A stretch of DNA of 64,000 nt from Gracilaria domingensis. Its lineage: Eukaryota > Rhodophyta > Florideophyceae > Gracilariales > Gracilariaceae. The translations under genes were made by a program, and so were the position numbers. Every line of letters starts with the position of its first letter. Positions within the stretch are counted from its first letter, which is position 1. The DNA is taken from NCBI GenBank assembly GCA_022539475.1, contig VCMS01000027.1:245107-309106 (forward strand), in the 5' to 3' direction. Positions 54,535 through 64,000 of this stretch are shown here, piece by piece. The notes below the pieces were generated by a model. The model saw nothing but the letters and a program-made list of their open reading frames with translations, did no database searches and had not been told where the DNA came from.

Positions 54535-55220
54535 ATGCAAGATATCGAAGAAAGCGAGGCAGACCTGGAGGACAAGACCACCTTTTTCGCCGAGCTGCAA
54601 GCGAATGAAAATGAGGAAATTGAACAGGAAGAAAACAACGATGACTCTGAATCTCTTGGCGATGCGGACACCGATTCGGACACCGACGAAAACCCCAATC
54701 CGTTCGACTGCCTCTATACTCTCTTTGATGTTGACAATTCCATGTCAGTACTAAACTTTGATAGAGGTTCTCACCATCGTCGCATCTTTCGTAGGCGCAA
54801 TACTCCTAAAGGAAGCCATCAAAAATAAGTAAATACTTGAGCCGCAAGTTCACCTGCTTCAAAGTATCCGAACAAGACATCGAGTTCGAATGTCAAGACG
54901 AATCTTACGTTGGCTGCCTCGACATTGGAGCCCAACGCTCCGTAATCAGTCAAAAACAAGCCCAAGCATATTGCCAACATAGTGGCATTAAGATCAAAAA
55001 ACAAAAGAGCACCATCCACTTTCGCCTCGGGTCCAATATTTTCCGTAGTATGGCACAAATCCCAATCTGAATTTTCGCTCCCGAAGGGCGCTTCTTGAAG
55101 TTGACCGTAGACGTAATCGATTGTAACATTCTGTTTCCCTCGGCCTTGACTTCCTCAATCGCGAACAGATTTATGTCAACGACGTTGACGACATTCTCGT
55201 CAGTAAGAACGGATGGCAAA
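54535..55220 (+). pseudogene. Copia C protease region
   Basis: An acidic linker (54535-54828) precedes 54837-55070, where the retropepsin motif reads CLDIGAQRSVIS: Asp kept, the following Thr/Ser replaced by Ile. The downstream hydrophobic block (LKLTVDVIDCNI) is in another phase. Confidence 0.65.
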
Positions 55221-56160
55221 TGCCACTCACACGCAAGTTTGGTCACATCTATTTGGAGATGAGTAACTACGATACTCTCTTTACCAAACAGGATCTCAAA
55301 CGTTTACATCTTCATTTCTATCACCCATCCGTTAACAAGCTTTTTGAACTTTTAAAAAAGCCCGACCTAACGACGCTGACGCAGAAACACGGAAACTCCT
55401 CACTGCCATAACCAAAGCTTGTCAAACGTGCAAACGTTTCACGCCCAAACCACAACGGTTCTGTGTATCATTTCCTCATGGTGTAGTATTTAGTCAAGAC
55501 TTCGCAATAGACGTATTTACAATTAATACCAAAGCTGTACTACACGTAGTAGTTATTCATACACACTTTGGCGCTGCAAGATTCTTAACCGGCCAATCAC
55601 TGGATAATATCTCGAACACTTTCCTCAACTGATGGGTACAAGTTTACACGGGCTATCAGGATTCAATTCGTTGCGACCAAGGCTCCGTTTTCACATCACC
55701 ACGTTGGAAAGCCAAACTAGACGAGTTCGGCATCGACTTTCGACTATCAGTTGTAGAAAGCCACAATTTGATGGCCGCAAGAGAACGTTATCACGCACCA
55801 CTCAGACGTATTTTCCTCAAAATACAGTACGATGCTAATATACAGGACGATGACCTCCTTCTCGCAACCACTGTCAAGGCAGTGAATGACGCGATGAATC
55901 CCGAAGGCTTCGTACCGTCCCTTCTAATCTTTGGTGTATTACATCGATTTACCGGCATTCGTACTCAACTTCCTGACCGAGAGGAACGAATGCAAGCATT
56001 ATTGACGGCCCGTTCAGAAATGGAAATTATGTCGAACGAACTACGTCTCCGAATGGCCTTAGAAGCTTTTATACCGGAAGCTGTACGACACACCTACGCC
56101 CCTGGCGACATGGTTCTAAATTACCGAGAGGAAGTCACACGTACTTGAACTAGACTTTTC
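55220..56160 (+). pseudogene. Copia C integrase
   Basis: HHCC start LHLHFYHPSVNKLFELLKK; the C-C pair follows in another phase (ACQTCKRFTPKPQRF), then QDFAIDVFTINT (first Asp), HTHFGAARFL, the second Asp in CDQGSVF near 55675, and ESHNLMAARERYHAPLRR near 55755 with the Glu. C-terminal NPEGFVPSLLIFG and YAPGDMVLNYRE. Several frameshifts. Confidence 0.75.
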
Positions 56161-56443
56161 AAAGTCACCCTTAATCGAAGACAAAGAAATTTTTCGTTAT
56201 GAAGGAAAATGGCGAAGTCCAACACAGCATACACCAAGCTAAACCATAGGTTAACGAAACTTCTGACGACAACCCATTTAATACATCTCCACCGACTCTT
56301 AACAATTTGAATCACATCCTAAACTATTTTCTACCTCAATTCTATTCCGGGCAAGAAGAAACAAGTACTAAATTTATTACAGAAGTCCTAGAACCAAAAG
56401 ACGGACGTAATGAGTTTATACAGGCGAATTACGTGACGACCCG

Positions 56444-56458
56444 CGTCTGTGTTCTGCA
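56444..56458 (+). repeat. Left terminal inverted repeat, copy 3
   Basis: CGTCTGTGTTCTGCA preceded by gacgacccg of copia C. Confidence 0.72.
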
Positions 56459-56881
56459 AAGTGGAATATAGTCTGTTCGCTTTGGAAACTAAGCTAGTTT
56501 TGGGGCTATTTGGGGCGCGCGAGGGGGTAGCAGAGGCTGGCACTCAAAAAATTAAGAAATTTTGGAATATTAAATTCCATTTCGCGCAGTTTAGTGCTTG
56601 GGTCCCCTAGTTTTTGTAGAGGTTCTACTTCGCCGCACCACCCCATTCACTCTTTTCCGCGACCCTCTCTCAAAACTGCACTCGTGCTAGTTTGCGTTTC
56701 CATTTTCTCCCATGTTGCAATGCCAATCGCAACTCATCCCACCTCAATCATCCCATCACTTCTTCCCAGTCCACACCACCCCCGCTATTTACGCATTTCT
56801 CGCCCATCACGCGTTCATTTTGTAGAAGTCAGGTGCACAACTCTCCCCCTTCTCGTATACCCGCCTCGCCCCAAAACGGCT

Positions 56882-57811
56882 TCAAATCCCTCCCATCCTT
56901 CTCTCCTCCTGTCCCCTCAGAATCCCCTTCGCAGTCCGCGCTACCTCCGCCGCACTCCTAAACCCAGTCACCACCGGAGCTCCCACTCCCTCCCGCGGCA
57001 CCTCCTCCACCACCTTCTTCATCTCCTTACGCCTCTTCTTCAGACGGCTCTTCCCATCCCCAACCCCACCACCCTTTGTCTTCGGTGTCACAGGAGACCC
57101 CTTCTGCACCGCCACCCTTCCCACACTTCCCTTCTCCGTCTTTCCCTCCACACCTCCTTTCACCCTCTCCTCTTCCACCAATCTTTGCCTCTTGCACAGC
57201 TCCTTCACCTCCTTCTCCAGCACGTCCAACCTCTCGTTCAGAACCCTATTCTCCTCCCGCAACTCTCCAACCTCCCTTCCCGCACACTCCACTATCCCAT
57301 ACACATGATTTCTCATCTCCACTCCCAATACCGACAACGAATTCCGCAAGCTCGAAATCGCCTCAACCGAAACACCACTACCACCCCCACTCAGCACCAC
57401 ACCGCCCATTTACGTTACAATCTCCACAATTCCATCGTCCAGTTGCTCCTTCATCACCAACCCCAACATCCCCACCCTCGCCTTCATCTCCCCCACAAAC
57501 CGCATCTCCCTGTCACCCTCTCCGCCCCCACTCTCTATCTGGTCTCCAACCTCTAACTGACTCAGATGCACCGCACCCCTTCTCTCCATTGCGACCCCCT
57601 CCACCTCCAATTCTACCCCCTTCTCCACCTCATCACCATCCCCTCTCCTCGCCTCACACTTCTTTCCTTCCTCAGCCACTTCCTTCTTCTGCGACATCCG
57701 ACCAGCCGCCGTAATCACGTCCTCTTCCCGCTTTGGTGACGGCGTCTGCGGTACCTCCTTCCCCTCCAACAGCACCCACAGCTCCTCATCCTTCACGTAT
57801 CCGTTCGACAT
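56882..57811 (-). pseudogene. Coiled-coil protein, copy 3, one nonsense change
   Basis: 309-codon counterpart of 11027-11956. A single C-to-A change turns a Glu codon to TAA after EIVT (57410), between the N-terminal acidic part and the coiled coil. Otherwise nearly identical to copy 1. Confidence 0.7.
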
Positions 57812-58444
57812 ATTCAGAAGAAGAAGTAGTAGTTGGATCGAAGTTTCCGCTGCGATACAGTGCAATCGAGCTAAACTGTGCTGTCCACCCCCACTGTCCA
57901 ACCACACGGGCTATATCCAGCACCATGATTGTCCCTGTTTCCCTCATCCCATTTCCCGCCAAAACATCCACTGTACACCTCCGCACCTTCCACTATTTAA
58001 GCGCCATCTCTCTGTCCCCTCTTCACATAGTCCCCACCCACCTCGCCTCGACCGGCGATATTTTTCTCTTCCACCATAACCCCACTCGATGGTTATAGCA
58101 AAACAGGAAGATATTGCCAGTGGAGGCAAGCTAGGGACTAGTGATTGTACTTAGAGTTGCTCACCCTCTGTCTCGACTGGGGGCATGTTCTTCTTCCGTC
58201 ACATCCTTTGTGGGTTGTGACAAAAAAAGAATATGTCACCACTCGACACCGGATGGGTAACAATGATAGCACGTAGAGTAGTTCATCCTCCCTCTCAGCG
58301 TCCACTGGGGATATATTTATGTTCTCTCACATCCTTTCCCGGTTGTCATACAAGAGAAATACATCTCCAATGGAGACGGAGAATATAGTCGTGATAACAC
58401 GTAAAGGTAACAATGTAATAAACAATAAATTTATGCTACTATCT

Positions 58445-58765
58445 CTAACCAACCTTTCGAAAACCAGCTATGACATGAGCTGGGTTACTCGAGCCAAAGA
58501 TGGCAGATCCTGCAACTGAAATGTTTGCACCGGCCTTCACTACTGCTTTCACAGTACTCAGTCCAATACCTCCATCCACCTGTATCCCTATTCTTGGGTA
58601 CAACTCCCTTGCATGTCGCACCTTATCAAGAACACCCTCCATAAACGCCTGTCCTCCAAACCCTGGCTCCACCGTCATCAACAATAACATGTCTACAACT
58701 CCTTCCTTCATAAGTGCTTCTACGACCTTTATAGACGTATTCGGGCGCAATCCAACTCCATCCTT
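58445..58765 (-). pseudogene. Ribulose-5-phosphate 3-epimerase fragment, copy 3
   Basis: Same fragment, with IQVDGGIG intact and one residue changed (VKAVVKAG). Confidence 0.85.
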
Positions 58766-59162
58766 TTAATTATGGCAATCCGAGTGAAGCTATAAAACCC
58801 GTTCACGTCATTTATGAAGCCAAAATGGCTCCTTTCATCCTGTATTCAAGCTCCCCGTAAATCGTACTTTACAACTACTTTACAACTCAGGTTCGAAATC
58901 AGTTTCATTCATTGCACACTTTCTACTCTTCCACCTACCTTTCATAAAACATCATCACACTTTGTGGCTTGTCGTCTCATACAAGCCCTATCATTCATTC
59001 AGTACAATCACATATCATACATTTCGCTCACTTTCACAAAGTGAACCATGTTCCCGTTCTGCGCTTCCCAACCGTTTGTACTTACGTATCACTCTTTACC
59101 CCAGCAGTTCTCCGCCCCATCTTCCCTTTTTATCGTCACACAAAAACAATCGAACACTTGCA

Positions 59163-60059
59163 ATGAACTCCCAGTCCGACATGCCTCCGACTCCGCCTCC
59201 GAGTCCCAGATACTCTGACGTCCCTCAGGCCTCATCTCCCGCCCGAAGGACTCGGGCCGTTATTGTTGGAAGGGGGCGTATAGGTACCATGCTGGCGAAC
59301 GAAGAAGATACGGTCATTTCCGCACACGAATTCTGCAGCATGGCTGCTACCTCTCATCTTTCTGATGTACCGATGTGTGGAAGAACGAACACCCTGGAGA
59401 CCGTAATTCAGGCTTGCCCTTATTCGCTCAGAGAGAATCTCGTTTTCTTCCAGAATGGAGACATCATACCATTGCTTTCGAAGCTCGGTGTGGACAAATG
59501 TTCAAAAGTTGTCCTATACGTTGGTGTCCCCTCAAGAAACGCAGCTCCGCAGGATGGTGTCACTCCTCAAAGTCCGGATGGTCTCACTGTCGCAACAGGA
59601 AAGTGGGCCTCCAACGTTGCAGACAGGTTTAGGTCTATGGGTCTCACTTGCGGGGTTGTCGACGAAGACACATTTCTCGTAAGCTATTATGAGAAGCTCG
59701 TGTGGCTATCAGCGTTCAACATCGTCGGGGCCTCAAGAGGTCTCATTCCTATGGACGTAGTCGCTACGGAGTGCAGTACGGTTGTGCTCACAATAATGAA
59801 AGAGCTGTTGAAGATAGTTTCGCTTAAGACAGGTACTACTTTCAACCTGGAAGAGACCGTTGGGCGACTTCTTGCATATGGGAAAACTCTCATTGGCTTC
59901 CCTACTTCTTTCTCCGACTTTCAGTTTAGGAACGCGTACTTCTACGACTTTTCCCGCCAAGAAAGAAACATTGTAGGCGGTGACCCCGCTCCTTTTCATA
60001 CAAACTACGTCAACGTTGTTAAGGAAAAGTTATCCCCCTCCCCATTCCCCCAGCTTTGA
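59163..60059 (+). CDS. Ketopantoate reductase-like cargo gene, copy 3
   Basis: 298 residues from ATG 59163. Relative to copy 1 it has a 6-bp in-frame deletion (VPILVCGRTN to VPMCGRTN) and a few substitutions (SRGFIPM to SRGLIPM). Nucleotide-binding motif and KLVW motif unchanged. Confidence 0.65.
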   Translation: MNSQSDMPPTPPPSPRYSDVPQASSPARRTRAVIVGRGRIGTMLANEEDTVISAHEFCSMAATSHLSDVPMCGRTNTLETVIQACPYSLRENLVFFQNGDIIPLLSKLGVDKCSKVVLYVGVPSRNAAPQDGVTPQSPDGLTVATGKWASNVADRFRSMGLTCGVVDEDTFLVSYYEKLVWLSAFNIVGASRGLIPMDVVATECSTVVLTIMKELLKIVSLKTGTTFNLEETVGRLLAYGKTLIGFPTSFSDFQFRNAYFYDFSRQERNIVGGDPAPFHTNYVNVVKEKLSPSPFPQL

Positions 60060-60143
60060 GGTTAGAACACATGACTTTTCGGTGTTGTAAACCTTTTAGA
60101 GATAGTTAAACATAAAAGTTACTTTATCGAAATGACCTGTTCC

Positions 60144-60686
60144 TATTACATTACTTATATTGTTCGTCCTTCTGTGGTTCAAATATGCCCCTTTAAATCC
60201 TACATCCCTTATCACTAATACTTCGCTAAGACTTTGCTAGATAGAAAATGGTCATTCCATATCATTAAAGTGCACGATACTAGTAACGAAACAAGTACAA
60301 AAATTGTGATATTTCTGAAGAACTAAGCCTTTGCAATACTTGGGGCACCCGTATAAAGTAAGGTAAACCTTTTATGGGTTTCAACCCATAATGGAGGTTG
60401 TTTTACTCTTCTTGATTTCTAAGCTCATGTTAAAGATATTTACAGTTTTCTTTACCCACTTCAACCCGTACATATAATTTATGACTAAATCATCCTTTCT
60501 TTACTTCAAATCGATGCAAAAACTTCTCCTCCTAGTAACGTTTTAAAACAGTACTACAATACCCGTATATGGTCGTTCTTAGACTCTTTGTATACTACGA
60601 AACACCTTGTGAACATCAATCACATCCTTCTCATTCGTATACCCATACCCATTTGCAAAACGAACCCTTTCGAAAGCTTTCAAAAC
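60144..60686. other. Upstream region of HAD gene 1, absent from copies 1 and 2
   Basis: AT-rich. Contains an imperfect inverted repeat around 60370 (ccttttatgggtttcaacccataatgg). Probably holds the promoter of the HAD gene at 60687; no clear TATA box assigned. The frame of that gene is open upstream to 60588 but the extension is hydrophobic and unlike the family. Confidence 0.4.
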
Positions 60687-61559
60687 ATGTATAACTCAGA
60701 AGTTAGAGCCCAAGAAGTAACTCCTCAGCAGCTGGCTAACGAAATATTCGAAAATGGCTACGCCGTGATTAGTGATGTTGACGGTACTCTGAAAAGAGCT
60801 GGGGAGAACATTCCTGCCGAAACAGTCAAATGCATGAAGTACATCAACGCACGCGTTGGTTTCGGAATTGCTACTGGGCGAGATATAGAGGATGCCGAGA
60901 GTTTCATGGAGCACCTGGGTGGCTACACTTTTGGCATCTCTGGAAACCAAGGCGCACGGGTGAGATTATCCAATGGTACCGAAATTGATCAGGACCTTGA
61001 CAGGGAAGGTTACGAAAGATGTGCAGCCGAACTTGAGAGACTTGCACTCTCCTTAAATGAATCGCACGGACTTCACGAAGAGCGTCAACAAGCAGTGGTG
61101 AGCACTAGAAAAGACAGTGGACTCCCTAACTTCACGTACAATGGACTGTCGAAGTGGAAAACAGAAGTTAACTCCGGTATTTCAAAAGTGTTGACATCCT
61201 TTCCGAACCTGGTTGCGTACCCTCAAGATGAAAACTGTGACATAGGGGACATTCGTTTCACGAAAAATAGTGGGGCGCTAGCCTTGGTTGAAAACGACCC
61301 CCAGTTCGACACACATTTAATCGTTGCTTTCGGGAATGCTTCCAATGATGGTCCTCTATATGAAATGGCAACCCTCGCAGTTCATGTGAAGGGAGACGAC
61401 CCTCCACCAGCGGTAACATATCTTGTTGATGGGGTGGAGGACGTGCATGAGACCATCAGAAGGGTGGCAGAACTGTACGGGTACAGAAAATGCAAGTGTC
61501 AATGGTTTAGAAATGCTCTTGGAATTTGTTTCCAGTGCTACGATGCCTGTAATACTTAG
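60687..61559 (+). CDS. HAD-superfamily phosphatase, intact
   Basis: 290 residues from ATG 60687. HAD motif I is VISDVDGTL (nucleophile D30, acid/base D32); motif II IATGRD (about residue 68); a cap region of the C2 type follows; motif IV appears as FGNASNDGPLYE, then VHVKGDD. The layout resembles the HAD-IIB group (sugar-phosphate, trehalose-phosphate and Cof-type phosphatases). It would hydrolyse a small phosphate ester; substrate unknown. Ends with a Cys-rich tail (CKCQWFRNALGICFQCYDAC). Converges with the HAD gene on the other strand, with 52 bp between stops. Confidence 0.75.
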   Translation: MYNSEVRAQEVTPQQLANEIFENGYAVISDVDGTLKRAGENIPAETVKCMKYINARVGFGIATGRDIEDAESFMEHLGGYTFGISGNQGARVRLSNGTEIDQDLDREGYERCAAELERLALSLNESHGLHEERQQAVVSTRKDSGLPNFTYNGLSKWKTEVNSGISKVLTSFPNLVAYPQDENCDIGDIRFTKNSGALALVENDPQFDTHLIVAFGNASNDGPLYEMATLAVHVKGDDPPPAVTYLVDGVEDVHETIRRVAELYGYRKCKCQWFRNALGICFQCYDACNT

Positions 61560-61611
61560 CTATGATATGAGATCTCAGTAATAAAAGTGTCGTATATATC
61601 TCAATACCCTT

Positions 61612-62472
61612 CTATGATTCATGGTGGTTTTTATCGTGCTGCTTTTCCTCGTAGCCGTACAACAGAGCCACCAACATAATTGTCGAATGTACATCCTCCA
61701 CGCTTTCGAACAGGTTGTGTACTCCACGCGGGATACAATCTTCTTTGACGTGAACGCCGTACACGCCTACCTCATGCAAAGGCCCGTCGCTCAAAGCACT
61801 TCCGAACGTCACGACGTCATCCGTATCAATAAATCTCGGTTCATTATCCACAAGATTTTCTCCTCCGCTTCCTTTTGTGTATCGCTTGTCCACAATTTCG
61901 CAACTTTTATCGCCGGGATAGATAACAAACGCATCCATCTTCTGCAACAGGTCCCCAATAGCAGAATCCACTTCTTCTTTCCACTGCCACAGTTTGTTGT
62001 ACACGAAATTGGGAAGGCCACTATCACTTCTGGTCTCCACGAACCCCTTGTCATCATCATTCACAATACCATGCCTCCTATTCAAATCCCTTGCCAGGAA
62101 CAGTAGTCCGTCAACAGTGTGGTCAAGGGTGTGATCATTGAATGCACCCTTAATTTCCCTCTCGTCAGAGAAACGCATGAAAGCTCCATGATTCGCCGAG
62201 ACACCAAACTTATAGTCTCCGAGTCCTTCCATTTTCCCCTCCACGTCGCCCACATCACCCCCTGTGACAAGTCCGAAACCAACACGTTCGTCAATGAACT
62301 TCATACACTTCACAACTTCTTCTGGAATTGACTCTCCTTCTCTTCTCAACGTTCCATCAACGGAACTTAATATACCGTAACCATTGGCATATATGAACTT
62401 AGACAAGGTATTTGGTGAAATTTCCGCCAAGTCTCTCTGTTCCTCTGCCATTTTTCCTGATACAGTCACCAT
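61612..62472 (-). CDS. HAD-superfamily paralogue lacking the nucleophile
   Basis: 286 residues (or 279 from the internal ATG MAEEQRD). It aligns along its length with the neighbouring HAD protein (IPEEVVKCMKFIDERVGFG against IPAETVKCMKYINARVGFG). Motif I is ILSSVDGTL: the first Asp is Ser37, the second Asp is kept. Motif II is VTGGD in place of ATGRD, and motif IV GSALSDGPLHE in place of GNASNDGPLYE. Open frame, so likely a non-catalytic or altered paralogue rather than simple decay. Source of the 124-bp piece in transposon copies 1 and 2. Confidence 0.7.
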   Translation of the reverse strand: MVTVSGKMAEEQRDLAEISPNTLSKFIYANGYGILSSVDGTLRREGESIPEEVVKCMKFIDERVGFGLVTGGDVGDVEGKMEGLGDYKFGVSANHGAFMRFSDEREIKGAFNDHTLDHTVDGLLFLARDLNRRHGIVNDDDKGFVETRSDSGLPNFVYNKLWQWKEEVDSAIGDLLQKMDAFVIYPGDKSCEIVDKRYTKGSGGENLVDNEPRFIDTDDVVTFGSALSDGPLHEVGVYGVHVKEDCIPRGVHNLFESVEDVHSTIMLVALLYGYEEKQHDKNHHES

Positions 62473-62845
62473 ACTGCCACAAGTACCGCATAGACAGGAA
62501 CTGCATATACTTCTCTTAAAAGCAACCTTAAGTGCAGTTTCAGAAGTGTTAGGACGCTACATGTTCAATTGCGAATTGAATGGTGCCACCAATGATGTTA
62601 ACGATACCGAGCATTTGGCATGTTGCAATTAGACGCAACTGGACCAAAGACGTATGACATTTGTTCAATTACCAGCCTGCCGCACCTTTTCTATGTTCAT
62701 ATGTATAGCCTTGTAATAGTATACTACTCTTAATACTCGCAAGACACACATAATTTACTAATCATCTCATTCTCATCCACTTCGAGGCGCTCGCAGCCTC
62801 ATTATTGGCAAATCGTCATCACTACTACTCTCGAGCACTTCGGCT
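62473..62845. other. No assignable gene
   Basis: Upstream region of the minus-strand HAD gene and the 3' flank of the next minus-strand gene. No motif assigned. Confidence 0.4.
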
Positions 62846-63876
62846 CTACCGGCGTCCGCTTCCACACCAATCTCCCACGACCACTTGGTCTTCGTCCATG
62901 TCAACCGCCCCAACCTCCTTATCGGACAACAGTTCATCCTCCGCCTCCTCCTCCTCGTCACCATTGACAAACGTGGGTCGGAAATCCCGCACCCGATGAA
63001 CAGCATCAGGTAGTGCGTAGCCCTCTGGTACCATGTACATGTGGTATCTAACCAGCAAATCCATAGACTCGGGCCTATCCACCTTGTCCTTCCCACTTGC
63101 TCCAGCATGTGTCACATCACCACGGCCCACGAATACAGAGTACGGTGGATGATTATCTTCTTCGCTGGATACACCTCCGACATCACTCGCAACTGTTGGT
63201 TGTTCATCCCCACCAGTTGATGGCTTCCAGCGCTCACCCAGAGAGGAAAGCCCTCTTTCCCAGAGGCCATTACAAAGTATCCGGGGTTGCCAGTATTCAT
63301 TGTTTCCTTCGTAACCAGACCACTGAAGTCGGTGTGCAGCGTCTGGCGCTTGCACTTTCTCGTCGTCCCCAGAAATCGACCACCAGTTTTCGGAGTGTAC
63401 ATCTTCACAGCTTCCCTTTCATTGTCCCATAGTCCCAAAGCCGCAGCAATTGTACCCATTCGAACATCAAGTAAAGCACGCGACCTTACAACCCACCTGA
63501 GCTCCTCATTATCCTCCGGCTTCTCCACCGTACCCCAACGTGTCGACATCACTCTCCCCTCAAATGGTCCATCGCTACCGTCCTTCCATCCTTTATCATC
63601 GTTGATTATTTGAACAAACGACTTCTGTTCCTCTCTTTCCGTATATCGGCATCGCTCCATACTCATTCTCGAAGAAGTCCACCAACTTCCCCGACACATC
63701 TCCGAACTCCCGAACTTCTTCCAACTCCTCCCATTTAGGGACACCATTATCCGTCGCAAAGCCATCAAGCACGCAATATCCATTCTGCTTAGCTCAGCTT
63801 GCATTCGGGCGAAGAACATTTGCCCAAATTCGTCATGCTCCTTCGCAGCAACCCACAGCACCTCTTCATCATCCAT
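62846..63876 (-). pseudogene. Possible 2-oxoglutarate/Fe(II) oxygenase-like gene, frameshifted
   Basis: Minus-strand product begins near 63876 (MDDEEVLWVAAKEHDEFGQM). A better coding phase is used between about 63740 and 63615 (VPKWEELEEVREFGD, FFENEYGAMPIYGKRG), after which the first phase resumes (EELRWVVRSRALLDVRMGTI, LHTDFSG, GFPLWVSAGSHQLVG). A further shift near 63140 leads to YSVFVGRGDVTHAGASG, LLVRYHMYMVPEG and an acidic tail (GDEEEEAEDELL). The H-x-D of LHTD, the distal H of THAG and the R of VRYH resemble the double-stranded beta-helix oxygenase signature, but this is tentative. Frameshifts could instead be short introns. Confidence 0.35.
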
Positions 63877-64000
63877 ACCTGTCGGTCGAGTACGAGGATA
63901 CGATACAAATGGTCTCCGCCGTGGCGATGTTCAGCCCTTGCAGCGTGCCAAGACAAGATGGTGTTAATCTCTAAAGAATTCGAGACACTTAGCAGCTCCC

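Larger units (their letters stand above)
52867..56443 (+). mobile_element. Copia C: third Ty1/copia element, interrupted by transposon copy 3
   Basis: Plus strand gag, protease and integrase, then the beginning of RT (VLEPKDGRNEFIQANYVTTR) ends at 56443 where transposon copy 3 starts. The remaining RT, RNase H and LTR should lie to the right of copy 3, outside the window. Related to copia A/B in layout but clearly diverged in sequence. Confidence 0.75.
56444..64000. mobile_element. Plavaka/CMC-like DNA transposon, copy 3, left part; right end not in window
   Basis: Starts CGTCTGTGTTCTGCA at 56444 inside copia C. Colinear with copies 1 and 2 to 60143, then continues through sequence those copies lack (60144-61125), across two full HAD genes that supply their chimeric fragment, and on to the window end without reaching the palindromic array or transposase. 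How far the element extends is unknown, so the end given is the window edge. Confidence 0.6.

Overview
The window looks like repeat-rich nuclear DNA of a eukaryote. Several LTR retrotransposons and large DNA transposons are nested in one another, and only a little host-like coding sequence is visible. The retroelement families (a chromodomain Ty3/gypsy, a Ty1/copia group with a QVD-type reverse transcriptase motif, a Harbinger/IS4-like transposase and a Plavaka/CMC-like transposase) and the compact, apparently intron-poor cargo genes suggest a red macroalga of the Chondrus type. That is inference from style; nothing here proves the species. No rRNA, tRNA, CRISPR array or operon was seen.

Layout. 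1-1260 holds a decayed, unidentified minus-strand gene, and 1261-3330 has nothing I can assign. A minus-strand copia element (copia A) starts with its LTR at 3331-3807. It is interrupted at 4198 by a Ty3/gypsy chromovirus (4198-26057, two 858-bp LTRs) and resumes at 26058, running to about 30.8 kb. The gypsy element is itself split inside its integrase catalytic domain by a 10,202-bp DNA transposon (copy 1, 10589-20790). A spacer follows, then copia B (about 31.65-37.99 kb, plus strand). Copia A and B form a near-identical inverted repeat with arms of about 4.4 kb. A Harbinger-like transposase relic lies at 38.7-39.5 kb. The second DNA transposon (copy 2, 40780-51522, 10,743 bp) follows. After an unassigned proline-rich ORF comes a third copia (copia C, about 52.8-56.44 kb), interrupted at 56444 by the left end of a third transposon copy (copy 3), whose right end is outside the window.

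The DNA transposon family is the most interesting content. It has CG-CTG-type ends (imperfect 15-bp inverted repeats, apparent 2-bp target duplications), subterminal repeats, a transposase related to the Plavaka/CMC group, and an array of 110-bp units each centred on a perfect palindrome. Its left half is cargo: a coiled-coil protein gene, the 3' part of a ribulose-5-phosphate 3-epimerase gene, a complete ketopantoate-reductase-like gene, and, in copies 1 and 2, a short chimera stitched from two HAD-phosphatase genes. Those two HAD genes occur complete, in the same order and spacing sense, beside the same cargo at 60.7-62.5 kb in copy 3. Copies 1 and 2 therefore look like deletion derivatives of an element organised like copy 3, which may be a larger, gene-carrying transposon.

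Coding capacity is split: copy 1 keeps an intact coiled-coil gene but has stop codons in the transposase, while copy 2 keeps a full transposase reading frame but has a broken coiled-coil gene. All LTR elements are heavily mutated and probably inactive.
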